Assembly: GCF_017315705.1 (NCBI RefSeq) | Contig: NZ_JAFLRF010000007.1 | Location: 2,178-66,177, forward strand | Reading direction: 5' to 3' | DNA from: Trinickia mobilis | GTDB taxonomy: Bacteria > Pseudomonadota > Gammaproteobacteria > Burkholderiales > Burkholderiaceae | DNA: 64,000 nt | Shown: positions 36,166 through 44,396 of the stretch, piece after piece | How positions within the stretch are numbered: position 1 is the first letter of the stretch | Layout: every line of letters starts with the position of its first letter | Made by a program: the position numbers and the translations under genes | Notes under the pieces: generated by a model | What the model was told of the DNA's origin: nothing | The model's database searches: none | What the model saw: only the letters and a program-made list of their open reading frames with translations

Positions 36166-37205
36166 CGGTTGATGCCCTGATCGGCGATGTTGGCGGGCTG
36201 CACGGCTTGCACCGGCTCCTGAACGGGCGCGCTCGCGACGTGCTCGCCGTCGCGCTGTTCGAGGATCGTCTGCACGAGATAGCGGGGCCGGGCGCGCACT
36301 TGCTGATAGATGCGGCCGATGTACTCGCCGAGCAGACCGAGCGCGAAGATGATCACGCCGAGCAGGAAGAACGTGATGGCGAAGAGCGTGAACACGCCCT
36401 GGACTTCCGCCCCGATGATGAAGCGGCGAATCACGAGCAGCACGAAGAGGCCCGCCGAGCCCATCGACAGAATCACGCCGATGAACGACAGCCACTGCAG
36501 CGGCACGACCGAGAAGCCGGTCACGAGGTCGAAATTCAGGCGGATCAGGCTATAGAGCGAGTACTTCGATTCGCCGGCGAAACGCTCCTCGTGCGCGACT
36601 TCGACTTCGATCGGGTTCTGTGCGAACGTGTACGCGAGGGCGGGGATGAAGGTGTTGATCTCGCCGCAGCGGTTGATGGTGTCGATGATGTGGCGGCTGT
36701 ACGCGCGCAACATGCAGCCCTGGTCGGTCATCTTGATGCGCGTGATGCGCTCGCGCAGACGGTTCGTCGCGCGCGACGCCTTGCGGCGCCACAGGCTGTC
36801 CTGCCGCTGCCGGCGAATCGAGCCGACGTAGTCGTAGCCCTCGTGCATCTTCGCGACGAGCTTGCCGATCTCCTCGGGCGGGTTTTGCAGGTCGGCATCG
36901 AGCGTGATGACGATGTCGCCGCGCGACTGCTCGAAGCCCGCCAGGATCGCCATGTGCTGGCCGTAGTTGCCGTTCAGGAGAATCACGCGCGTCGTATCCG
37001 GCCGCGCGCGGAACTGCTCGGCGAGCATCGCCGCGGATTTGTCGCGGCTGCCGTCGTTGATGAAGATGATTTCGTAGGCTGTCCCCAATGCGTCGAGCGC
37101 CGGATAGAGGCGCGAGAAGAGCGCGGCGAGCCCCGCCTCCTCGTTGTACACGGGGATGACGACCGAGACTTCCGGTGGCGCGAAGCGCTGATCCGTTTGA
37201 CTCAT
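36162..37205 (-). CDS. arnC: Undecaprenyl-phosphate L-Ara4FN transferase
   Basis: A 347-residue GT2-family glycosyltransferase that moves L-Ara4FN from UDP to undecaprenyl phosphate on the inner face of the cytoplasmic membrane. It has VSVVIPVYNEEAGL, the DxD-type LDADLQNPPEE, QGCMLRAY, and two C-terminal membrane helices (about residues 235-300). The stop overlaps the formyltransferase start. It follows arnB by 6 bp. Confidence 0.96.
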   Translation of the reverse strand: MSQTDQRFAPPEVSVVIPVYNEEAGLAALFSRLYPALDALGTAYEIIFINDGSRDKSAAMLAEQFRARPDTTRVILLNGNYGQHMAILAGFEQSRGDIVITLDADLQNPPEEIGKLVAKMHEGYDYVGSIRRQRQDSLWRRKASRATNRLRERITRIKMTDQGCMLRAYSRHIIDTINRCGEINTFIPALAYTFAQNPIEVEVAHEERFAGESKYSLYSLIRLNFDLVTGFSVVPLQWLSFIGVILSMGSAGLFVLLVIRRFIIGAEVQGVFTLFAITFFLLGVIIFALGLLGEYIGRIYQQVRARPRYLVQTILEQRDGEHVASAPVQEPVQAVQPANIADQGINR

Positions 37206-37211
37206 TTCCGC

Positions 37212-38363
37212 TTATTTTCCGTATTGTTCGCAAATTTCATTGACCGCGGCGCACACGCGCGCCACGTCGCCTTCGGTCATCTGCGTGAAGAGCGGCAGCG
37301 TGACCGTCGTCGCCCCGAAGCGCTCGGCGTGCGGGAACATGCCCGGCTTGAAGCCGCGCTCGCGGTACAGCGTGAAGAGGTGGATCGCAGGATAGTGCAC
37401 GCCCGAGCCGATGCCGCGCAGCTTCAACTGCTCCATGAAGCCCGCGCGGTCGAGTGTCAGGCGCTCGAGCGGCAGCGTGATCTGGAACATGTGCCAGTTG
37501 GTGTTCTCGAAGTCGGCGACCGGCAGCCCGGCGCCGAGCTTCACCGCCGCGCCGCCTTCGAGGCGCTCGAAATACGCGCGCACCAGCTTGCGGCGCTGCG
37601 CGTTGAAGCGCTCGATGTGCGCGAGCTGGCCGAGGCCGACGCGCGCGGCGACGTCGGTCAGGTTGTACTTGCCGCCGAGCACGTCGCAGTCCATGCCGTC
37701 GAAGCCGGTGCGCGTGATGCCTTGCAGACGGTACTTCGTCGCGAGGACCGCTTCTTCCTCGTTGTTCAAGACGAGCGCGCCGCCCTCGATCGACGTCAGA
37801 TTCTTGTTCGGATGGAAACTGAACGAGACGATGTCGCCGAGCTTGCCGATGCGCTCGCCCTTCCAGGTCGAGCCGAACGCCTGCGCGGCGTCTTCGATCA
37901 CGCGCAGCTGGTGGGCGCGGGCGATCTCGTAGAGCCGGTCCATGTCGACGGGCAGGCCTGCGAGATAGACCGGGATGATGGCCTTGGTGCGCGGCGTGAT
38001 CGCCTTTTCGACGAGCTCGAGATCGATATTGCGGGTGACGGGATCGATGTCCGCGAACACCGGCGTCGCCCCGACTTCATAGATGACGTTGCTCGTCGCG
38101 ACCCACGACGCGGGCGTCGTGATCACTTCGTCTCCGGGGCCGACGCCGGCGATGCGCAGACCGATTTCGAGCGTCGCCGTGCCGGAGTTGAACGCGCGCA
38201 CCGGGCGGCCGCCGAAGTACTCGGACAGCGCGGCTTCGAAGCTCTGGTTCTGAGGGCCGGTCGTGATCCAGCCGGAGCGCAGCACGTCGGCGACGCCCTG
38301 AATCGTTTCCTCGTCGATCTCGGGCCGCACGAACGGCAAAAAGGGGAGTGATTCCTGACTCAT
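37212..38363 (-). CDS. arnB: UDP-4-amino-4-deoxy-L-arabinose aminotransferase
   Basis: A 383-residue PLP enzyme of the DegT/DnrJ/EryC1 family that aminates UDP-L-Ara4O using glutamate. The PLP Lys is in VSFHPNKNLTSIEGGAL; IEDAAQAFGSTWKGERIG precedes it. The start MSQESLPFLPFVRP matches ArnB; an upstream in-frame extension to 38468 is basic and unconserved. It is the first of the tightly packed arnB-arnC-FT-decarboxylase-arnD block. Confidence 0.95.
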   Translation of the reverse strand: MSQESLPFLPFVRPEIDEETIQGVADVLRSGWITTGPQNQSFEAALSEYFGGRPVRAFNSGTATLEIGLRIAGVGPGDEVITTPASWVATSNVIYEVGATPVFADIDPVTRNIDLELVEKAITPRTKAIIPVYLAGLPVDMDRLYEIARAHQLRVIEDAAQAFGSTWKGERIGKLGDIVSFSFHPNKNLTSIEGGALVLNNEEEAVLATKYRLQGITRTGFDGMDCDVLGGKYNLTDVAARVGLGQLAHIERFNAQRRKLVRAYFERLEGGAAVKLGAGLPVADFENTNWHMFQITLPLERLTLDRAGFMEQLKLRGIGSGVHYPAIHLFTLYRERGFKPGMFPHAERFGATTVTLPLFTQMTEGDVARVCAAVNEICEQYGK

Positions 38364-38543
38364 GGATGCGTGGCTCGTGTAAGGGTTGGCAAGCGGTTCG
38401 CGCCACTTGTGGCGGCGCGGCCGCGGTTTATGCATTTGCTTAAAGCACTGACGCACTGACGACGGCATCAGCGCGTGGGTTCGGGTATCAATCTACGCGT
38501 GACTCTATCTCGCGATGCGCAAGGCGCGGACCATCCGGCATGG

Positions 38544-38915
38544 TCAGCTGCGCGCAAGCACGACTACGCCGATCAGGATGATGCCGATGCCGACGAGACG
38601 CTGGACCGACAGCACCTCGCCGAACAGATACCAGGCGGCGAACGCGTTGACGACATAGCCGAGCGAGAGCAGCGGATACGCAATCGACACGTCCACCCGC
38701 GACAGCCCGACGATCCACACGCCCACGCTCACCACATAGCAGGCGAGGCCGCCGATGATCGGCAATTGCGTCGCGAGCTTGAATCCGATGGGCAGAATGT
38801 TCGCACGGGTGAATTCGAAGTGTCCAACGGCATTCACGCCGGCTTTGAGGAGCAATTGCGCACCGGCGTTCAGGGCGACGCCGGTCAGGATGCAAAAGAG
38901 CGAGATCGGGTTCAT
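38544..38915 (-). CDS. Small SMR/EamA-type membrane protein, ArnE/ArnF-like
   Basis: A 123-residue protein with four membrane helices, the size and topology of ArnE and ArnF. Those proteins together flip undecaprenyl-phosphate-L-Ara4N to the periplasm. GAQLLLKAGV in helix 1, SVGVWIVGLSRVDVSIAYPLL and LVGIGIILIGVVVL at the end are family-like. Only one such gene is present in this operon, whereas E. coli has two. It lies 28 bp after arnT and 180 bp before arnB. Confidence 0.82.
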   Translation of the reverse strand: MNPISLFCILTGVALNAGAQLLLKAGVNAVGHFEFTRANILPIGFKLATQLPIIGGLACYVVSVGVWIVGLSRVDVSIAYPLLSLGYVVNAFAAWYLFGEVLSVQRLVGIGIILIGVVVLARS

Positions 38916-38943
38916 CGGTACTTGGGTGTCAGGCGGGATTGGG

Positions 38944-40638
38944 TCAAGGTTGCGTCGCGTCGACGGGCTTTTCGACGATCACGCGGCGTGCGTCCTGGGC
39001 GATCACCTGCATCGGCAGTTGAGCGGCGGCAAGCGCGTGGTAGCGGTCGACCGGAATCAGCGCAAGCGCGTATTTGCCGGCCTTCCAGCGCGCCTCCCAT
39101 TCGGCGATGGTCGGCACCCATTTCTGCGGCTCCTCCGTCACGCCGAAGCGCAGCTCGTCGGCGTTCTCGACCATGATCATCGTATGGCCGACGTAGAACG
39201 GCACAGTATGGTCGAGCACGCCGACCGAGTAGAACGGCGTATCGGGCGGCAGCTTCGCGAGCGCCGCCTTGACGGCGGGCGCGAGCAGCACGCCCGAGCT
39301 CTGGCGGCCGAACACGTCGTGGCCGGTGCCGGCGATGGTTCCGAGCATGAGCCACGCCGCGCCGAACGCGATGGCCGCGGGCATCGGGCCGGCGTGCTTG
39401 CGCCGGATCAGCGCGATCGCCGCGAGCGTCAGCACGAACGCGACGCCGATCGCCGCCCAGACCCACACCTGGTAGTCGCGATAGAGCGCATTCGGCGTGC
39501 GCGCGTCGCCCTGGGTCCCGAGGAAGATCGTCCCGAAGGCGGCGACCACGAGGAAGATCGCGTAGCCGATCCAGTGACGGCGCAGCGTCTCCCGCTCGAT
39601 GAGCGGCAGGTGCATGCCGAGCAGCAACGCGAGCGAGGGCGCGATCGGCAGCACGTACGAAATCAGCTTCGAATGCGACGCGCTGAAGAACAGGAAGATG
39701 AAGGCCGACCAGATGAGCAGCATCTTGGCCGGCGCAAAGCCGTTCGGCTGCCGCGGCAGCAACACCGCATGGCGGATGCTCCGCCAGCCGATCGACAGCC
39801 ACGGCAGGAAACCGACCAGGATCACGATCGCGAAGTAGTAGAACGGGCCGGGCCGGTTCTGCTCGGGCGTCAGGTAGCGCGCGAACTGCTGGACGATGAA
39901 GAAGAAGTTGAAGAACTCCGGATTGCGCAGTTGGACGAGCACGAACCACGGGGTCGTGATCGCAAAGAAGAGGATGAGCCCGCTCGCCAGATACAGACGC
40001 TTCCAGAGCCCCAAGTCGCGCTCGATCAGCGTATAGACGACCAGCACCGCGCCCGGCAGGATCAGGCCGATGAGCCCCTTGGACAGCACCGCGAGCGCCA
40101 TCGACGCCCAGCAGACCCACATCCAGAGTCTGACCTCGCCTTTCGGGAGCCCTGGCCGCTGCGCGATCAAGAGCGAGCACAGCGTGAGCGTCATCCAGAA
40201 CGACAGGGCCATGTCGAGCGAATTGAAGTGGCCCATCAGGTTCCAGTACGGCGAGCAGGCGAGGATGACCGCGGCGGCGAGACCGGCGGTCGCGTTGAAC
40301 AGGCGCGCGCCCGTGTAGCCGACGAGCAGCACGCCCGCAAAGCCGGTCAGCGCGGTGTACAGACGCGCCTGCCATTCGCCGATGCCGAACCACGCGAACG
40401 TGAGCGCATTGGCCCAGGTTTGCAGCGGCGGCTTTTCGAAATACTTGTAGCCGTTGTAGCGAGGCGTGATCCAGTCGCCGGTGACGAGCATTTCGCGCGC
40501 CATTTCGGCGTAGCGGCCTTCGTCGCTCGGCAGCAGGTGGCGCCAGCCGAGCGGCACGAACCACACGATGGCAAGCGCAAGAACGAGGAGCAGCAGGGCG
40601 GTGCGATTGAGCGGTAGCCGGGTAGGCGTATCGTTCAT
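38944..40638 (-). CDS. arnT: L-Ara4N transferase of lipid A (ArnT)
   Basis: A 564-residue GT83 inner-membrane enzyme that transfers L-Ara4N from undecaprenyl phosphate to lipid A phosphates, lowering binding of polymyxin. About 12 membrane helices are seen. The first periplasmic loop has LLPSDEGRYAEMAREML, with the catalytic acidic residues, and KYFEKPPLQTW follows. A periplasmic soluble domain follows residue 440. It is the first gene of the arn operon as laid out here. Confidence 0.94.
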   Translation of the reverse strand: MNDTPTRLPLNRTALLLLVLALAIVWFVPLGWRHLLPSDEGRYAEMAREMLVTGDWITPRYNGYKYFEKPPLQTWANALTFAWFGIGEWQARLYTALTGFAGVLLVGYTGARLFNATAGLAAAVILACSPYWNLMGHFNSLDMALSFWMTLTLCSLLIAQRPGLPKGEVRLWMWVCWASMALAVLSKGLIGLILPGAVLVVYTLIERDLGLWKRLYLASGLILFFAITTPWFVLVQLRNPEFFNFFFIVQQFARYLTPEQNRPGPFYYFAIVILVGFLPWLSIGWRSIRHAVLLPRQPNGFAPAKMLLIWSAFIFLFFSASHSKLISYVLPIAPSLALLLGMHLPLIERETLRRHWIGYAIFLVVAAFGTIFLGTQGDARTPNALYRDYQVWVWAAIGVAFVLTLAAIALIRRKHAGPMPAAIAFGAAWLMLGTIAGTGHDVFGRQSSGVLLAPAVKAALAKLPPDTPFYSVGVLDHTVPFYVGHTMIMVENADELRFGVTEEPQKWVPTIAEWEARWKAGKYALALIPVDRYHALAAAQLPMQVIAQDARRVIVEKPVDATQP

Positions 40639-40848
40639 TTTTGTATGTGCCTGTCAGTCGGTGCCGCACGAAGGCGGCGTGGTGAGCATGGTGAAGCGCG
40701 AGCGCTTGCGCAGCCTGGCCGGCGCCGGCGGCGAACCAATTGGGTTCGCGCAAATCCGGCGGCGCGCAGCCGAGCGCCGTGCCGCCGGCGACAAACCCCA
40801 AGCGGCAGCTAGCGGCGCGGATGATACACGCGCTGCCTTAGCAGCGGC

Positions 40849-41223
40849 TTATGCCTCGATCAGCAGCGCGGCCGCCACCTTGCGGCCTTCTGCCATCAGA
40901 ATGTTGTAGGTCCGGCAGGCCGCCATGAAATCCATGCTCTCGACGCCGATACGCTTGGCCGCCAGTGCGGCCGTGAGACGCGGATGCGGAAAGCGCAGGC
41001 GCGAGCCGCTGCCGAACACGACGACTTCCGGAGCCGGCGCGATCAGATACTCGAAAAGCTCGGGTGTGAGCGCATCGAACGACGACACGGGCCAGGGGAT
41101 GACGGGGGCATCGGGCAGCACGATGATGCTGCCTTCGTAGCGCCGCAGATTGACTTCGACGTAGCCGGCGCCGTAACCGGTCACGGTATTGAGGGCGCCG
41201 CTCGAATCCTGATGTAATTTCAA
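40849..41223 (-). CDS. Mth938-like domain protein
   Basis: A 124-residue soluble protein of the Mth938-like (DUF498) family, function unknown. It begins MKLHQDSSGALNTVTGYG if TTG at 41223 is the start; no ATG or GTG suits the conserved N-terminus, and the upstream extension is Arg/Pro-rich. Family motifs APEVVVFGSGSRLRFPHP and GVESMDFMAACRTYNILMAEGR are clear. The human relative NDUFAF3 is a complex I assembly factor, but that says little about bacterial members. It is 210 bp upstream of arnT and divergent from alaA. Confidence 0.87.
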   Translation of the reverse strand: MKLHQDSSGALNTVTGYGAGYVEVNLRRYEGSIIVLPDAPVIPWPVSSFDALTPELFEYLIAPAPEVVVFGSGSRLRFPHPRLTAALAAKRIGVESMDFMAACRTYNILMAEGRKVAAALLIEA

Positions 41224-41647
41224 ATTGGTTATCCGTTGTGCCGATGGGTCTCGCGCCCGCCGGGCCCGCCAAGCGGACAGCCGGCCTCTTTTCCCCGTGC
41301 GGCCGGGCCACGCAACAAGATGCCAGGGGCAAAGGCGCCGGAACGGGGCAACAGAGGGCGAAGGCGCGCCCGGGAACGGCCGAAAGCGCTTGCCGCACGC
41401 GATTGGTGCATTGCGGAAGTCGGCCAAAATCCGCTAAATTATAACTTTTTAGCCGCTCCACTGCGGCTGCCGCTTTGTGCGCCGCCATAAGCCGCGCACA
41501 GCCGCCGCGCACAGCCGCCGCGCACAGCCGCCGCGCACAGCCCCCATCAGACAAGTCCTTCGTGAGCGTGCTCGGACCGGCCGCCCCCGAGCGCCGGCCA
41601 GTGCTAGGCTTCCCCGTCTTCAGGCTTTCCCAGGAATAGTGCCCGCC
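41224..41647. other. Divergent intergenic region, Mth938-like gene and alaA
   Basis: A 424-bp gap. Around 41411-41445 it is locally AT-rich (TTGCGG, then TAAATTATAAC), a plausible promoter zone. At 41494-41545 it has a 13-bp tandem repeat. The stretch 41260-41400 is GC-rich and I see nothing definite in it, despite overlapping open frames. Confidence 0.4.
41494..41545. repeat. 13-bp tandem repeat, four units, upstream of alaA
   Basis: Units GCGCACAGCCGCC start at 41494, 41507 and 41520; the fourth at 41533 reads GCGCACAGCCCCC. The array lies 100 bp upstream of the alaA start, probably in its leader, where copy-number change could alter expression. Confidence 0.85.
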
Positions 41648-42886
41648 GTGAAACCGATTCTGAAATCGAACAAGCTGCTAAACGTCTGCTACGACATCCG
41701 CGGGCCCGTGCTCGAACACGCCAAGCGCCTGGAGGAGGACGGCCACCGTATCATCAAGCTGAACATCGGCAACCTGGCGCCGTTCGGCTTCGACGCGCCG
41801 GACGAGATCATTCAGGACATGATCCGCAATCTGCCGATGTCGTCCGGCTATTCGGATTCGAAGGGCGTGTTCGCGGCCCGCAAGGCGATCATGCATTACA
41901 CGCAGCAAAAGGGCGTGCAGGGCGTCGAGCTGGACGACATCTACATCGGCAACGGCGCGTCCGAACTGATCGTGATGGCCACGCAGGGCCTCCTGAACGA
42001 CGGCGACGAAGTCCTTCTGCCGGCTCCGGACTATCCGCTGTGGACGGCCGCCGTGAGCCTGTCGGGCGGCACGCCCGTGCACTACTTGTGCGACGAGGCG
42101 AACGCCTGGATGCCCGATCTCGACGACATCCGCGCGAAGCTCACGCCGAACACGCGCGCGCTCGTCATCATCAACCCGAACAACCCGACCGGCGCGCTGT
42201 ACTCCGACGAACTCCTGCTCGACCTGATCGAGATCGCGCGCCAGCACGGCCTCGTGATCTTCGCCGACGAGGTCTACGACAAGATCGTCTACGACGGCAA
42301 AAAGCACACTTCGGTGGCGGCACTGTCCGAAGACGTGCTGACGGTCACGTTCAACAGCCTCTCGAAGAGCTACCGCTCGTGCGGCTATCGCGCGGGCTGG
42401 ATGTTCGTCTCGGGGCTGACCGGCGACAACCGCCGCCGGGCGAAAGACTATTTCGAAGGCCTCGGCATCCTCGCGTCGATGCGCCTGTGCCCGAACGTGC
42501 CGGGCCAATACGCGATCCAGACCGCGCTTGGCGGCTATCAGAGCATCAACGATCTGATCGTGCCCACCGGCCGGCTCTACAAGCAGCGCCAGATCGCCTA
42601 CGACATGCTGACGTCGATCCCGGGCGTGACCTGCGTGAAGCCCGAGGCGGCGCTCTATATGTTCCCGCGCCTCGATCCGAAGATGTATCCGATCGACGAC
42701 GACCAGCAGTTCATCCTCGATCTGCTGCTCGAAGAGCGCGTGCTGCTCGTGCAGGGCACGGGCTTCAACTGGCCGAAGCCGGATCATTTCCGCGTCGTGT
42801 TTCTGCCGAATGCGGACGATCTGGCCGATTCGATCAACCGCATTGCCCGTTTCCTCGACGGCTACCGGAAACGGCATGCCGGTTGA
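41648..42886 (+). CDS. alaA: Alanine-type aminotransferase (AlaA-like)
   Basis: A 412-residue class I PLP aminotransferase, probably glutamate-pyruvate transaminase. LNIGNLAPFGFDAPDEI, NPNNPTGALYSDE and the PLP Lys in SLSKSYRSCGYRAGW are the key motifs. Translation probably starts at GTG 41648 (MKPILKSNKLLNVCYDIRG), 12 bp from AGGAA; GTG at 41639 is too close to it. The gene is followed by hom and thrC, and this group makes and interconverts aspartate-family amino acids. Confidence 0.9.
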   Translation: MKPILKSNKLLNVCYDIRGPVLEHAKRLEEDGHRIIKLNIGNLAPFGFDAPDEIIQDMIRNLPMSSGYSDSKGVFAARKAIMHYTQQKGVQGVELDDIYIGNGASELIVMATQGLLNDGDEVLLPAPDYPLWTAAVSLSGGTPVHYLCDEANAWMPDLDDIRAKLTPNTRALVIINPNNPTGALYSDELLLDLIEIARQHGLVIFADEVYDKIVYDGKKHTSVAALSEDVLTVTFNSLSKSYRSCGYRAGWMFVSGLTGDNRRRAKDYFEGLGILASMRLCPNVPGQYAIQTALGGYQSINDLIVPTGRLYKQRQIAYDMLTSIPGVTCVKPEAALYMFPRLDPKMYPIDDDQQFILDLLLEERVLLVQGTGFNWPKPDHFRVVFLPNADDLADSINRIARFLDGYRKRHAG

Positions 42887-42986
42887 CGTGCCTCACGCAA
42901 ATTTCGGGTTCGCCGACGCCCTGGCTCGGGGCGCCTTACCGGTCCCTTATCATTAACGCTTCACTTTCATAGAACACACACGCTGC

Positions 42987-44312
42987 ATGGAACCGATCAA
43001 AGTTGGCCTTTTGGGCTTCGGCACGGTGGGCAGCGGCACCTTTACGGTACTGCGCCGCAACCAGGAAGAAATCAAACGCCGCGCGGGCCGCGGCATCGAG
43101 GTCGCGCGCATTGCCGTGCGCAATCCGGCCAAGGCGCGCGCCGCGCTCGACGATGACGCGCTGTTTTCGCTCGTCACCGACAACTTCGACGCCGTCGTCG
43201 ACGATCCGTCGATCGGCATCGTCGCCGAAATGATCGGCGGCACGACGATCGCGCGCGATCTCGTGCTGCGCGCGATCGCCAACGGCAAGCACGTGGTGAC
43301 GGCCAACAAGGCGCTCCTTGCCGTGCACGGCACCGAGATCTTCGAGGCGGCGCACGCGAAGGGCGTGATGGTCGCGTTCGAAGCGGCCGTCGCGGGCGGC
43401 ATTCCGATCATCAAGGCGCTGCGCGAAGGGCTCACGGCCAACCGCATCCAGTACATCGCGGGCATCATCAACGGCACGACGAACTACATCCTCTCGGAGA
43501 TGCGCGAGCGCGGGCTCGACTTCGCGACCGCCTTGAAGGGCGCGCAGGAGCTAGGCTACGCGGAAGCCGATCCGACATTCGATATCGAAGGTGTCGACGC
43601 CGCGCACAAGCTCACGATCATGAGCGCGATCGCGTTCGGCGTGCCGGTGCAGTTCGAGCGCGCCTACATCGAGGGCATCAGCAAGCTCGCCGCGATCGAC
43701 ATCAAATACGCGGAAGACCTCGGCTACCGGATCAAGCTCCTCGGCATCGCGCGCCGCGCCGAGCGCGGCATCGAATTACGCGTGCATCCCACGCTGATTC
43801 CGGCCAAGCGCCTGCTCGCGAACGTCGAGGGCGCGATGAACGCGGTGGTGGTGCACGGCGACGCGGTCGGTTCGACGCTGTACTACGGCAAGGGCGCGGG
43901 CGCGGAGCCGACGGCGTCCGCGGTGGTCGCCGATCTCGTCGACGTGACGCGCCTGCACACGGCCGACCCCGAGCATCGCGTGCCGCATCTCGCGTTCCAG
44001 CCGGATAGCCTCTCGAACACGCCGATCCTGTCGATCGACGAGGTGACGAGCGGCTATTACCTGCGTCTGCGCGTGGCCGATGTGACCGGCGTGCTCGCCG
44101 GCATCACGCGCATTCTCGCCGATTCGGGCATCTCGATCGATGCGCTGCTTCAGAAGGAATCGGAGGAAGTGGACGGCGGGGACGAGACCGACATCGTCAT
44201 CATCACGCACGAAACGCTCGAGAAGAACGTGAACGCGGCGATCCGCGAGATCGAGGCACTCTCCACGGTCGTCTCGAAGGTAACGAAGCTGCGCATGGAA
44301 GCGCTGAACTAG
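42987..44312 (+). CDS. hom: Homoserine dehydrogenase
   Basis: A 441-residue enzyme that reduces aspartate semialdehyde to homoserine, the branch to threonine and methionine. The NAD(P) fold is GLLGFGTVGSGTF and the catalytic region is GGTTIARDL...NGKHVVTANKALLA, with substrate binding in GIINGTTNYILSEM. A C-terminal ACT domain (about residues 353-430) probably gives feedback inhibition by threonine. thrC follows 84 bp downstream. Confidence 0.97.
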   Translation: MEPIKVGLLGFGTVGSGTFTVLRRNQEEIKRRAGRGIEVARIAVRNPAKARAALDDDALFSLVTDNFDAVVDDPSIGIVAEMIGGTTIARDLVLRAIANGKHVVTANKALLAVHGTEIFEAAHAKGVMVAFEAAVAGGIPIIKALREGLTANRIQYIAGIINGTTNYILSEMRERGLDFATALKGAQELGYAEADPTFDIEGVDAAHKLTIMSAIAFGVPVQFERAYIEGISKLAAIDIKYAEDLGYRIKLLGIARRAERGIELRVHPTLIPAKRLLANVEGAMNAVVVHGDAVGSTLYYGKGAGAEPTASAVVADLVDVTRLHTADPEHRVPHLAFQPDSLSNTPILSIDEVTSGYYLRLRVADVTGVLAGITRILADSGISIDALLQKESEEVDGGDETDIVIITHETLEKNVNAAIREIEALSTVVSKVTKLRMEALN

Positions 44313-44323
44313 GTCACCCAAAT

Positions 44324-44390
44324 AACCCCCACGCTCCCAGTGGTCGCTGCCCCCCGAGGGGGCGGTACTCTTGGGGCGGCCCCGGCGAGT
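44324..44390. repeat. Interspersed GC-rich repeat in the hom-thrC gap
   Basis: The segment ACCCCCACGCTCC...GCTGCCCCCCGAGGGGGC...TTGGGGCGGCCCC contains a 6-bp hairpin (GCCCCC/GGGGGC, 44349-44363) and a second short one. From memory it matches an intergenic repeat scattered widely in Burkholderiales genomes, especially Comamonadaceae. It fills nearly the whole hom-thrC gap. Confidence 0.6.
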
Positions 44391-44396
44391 ACTGAC

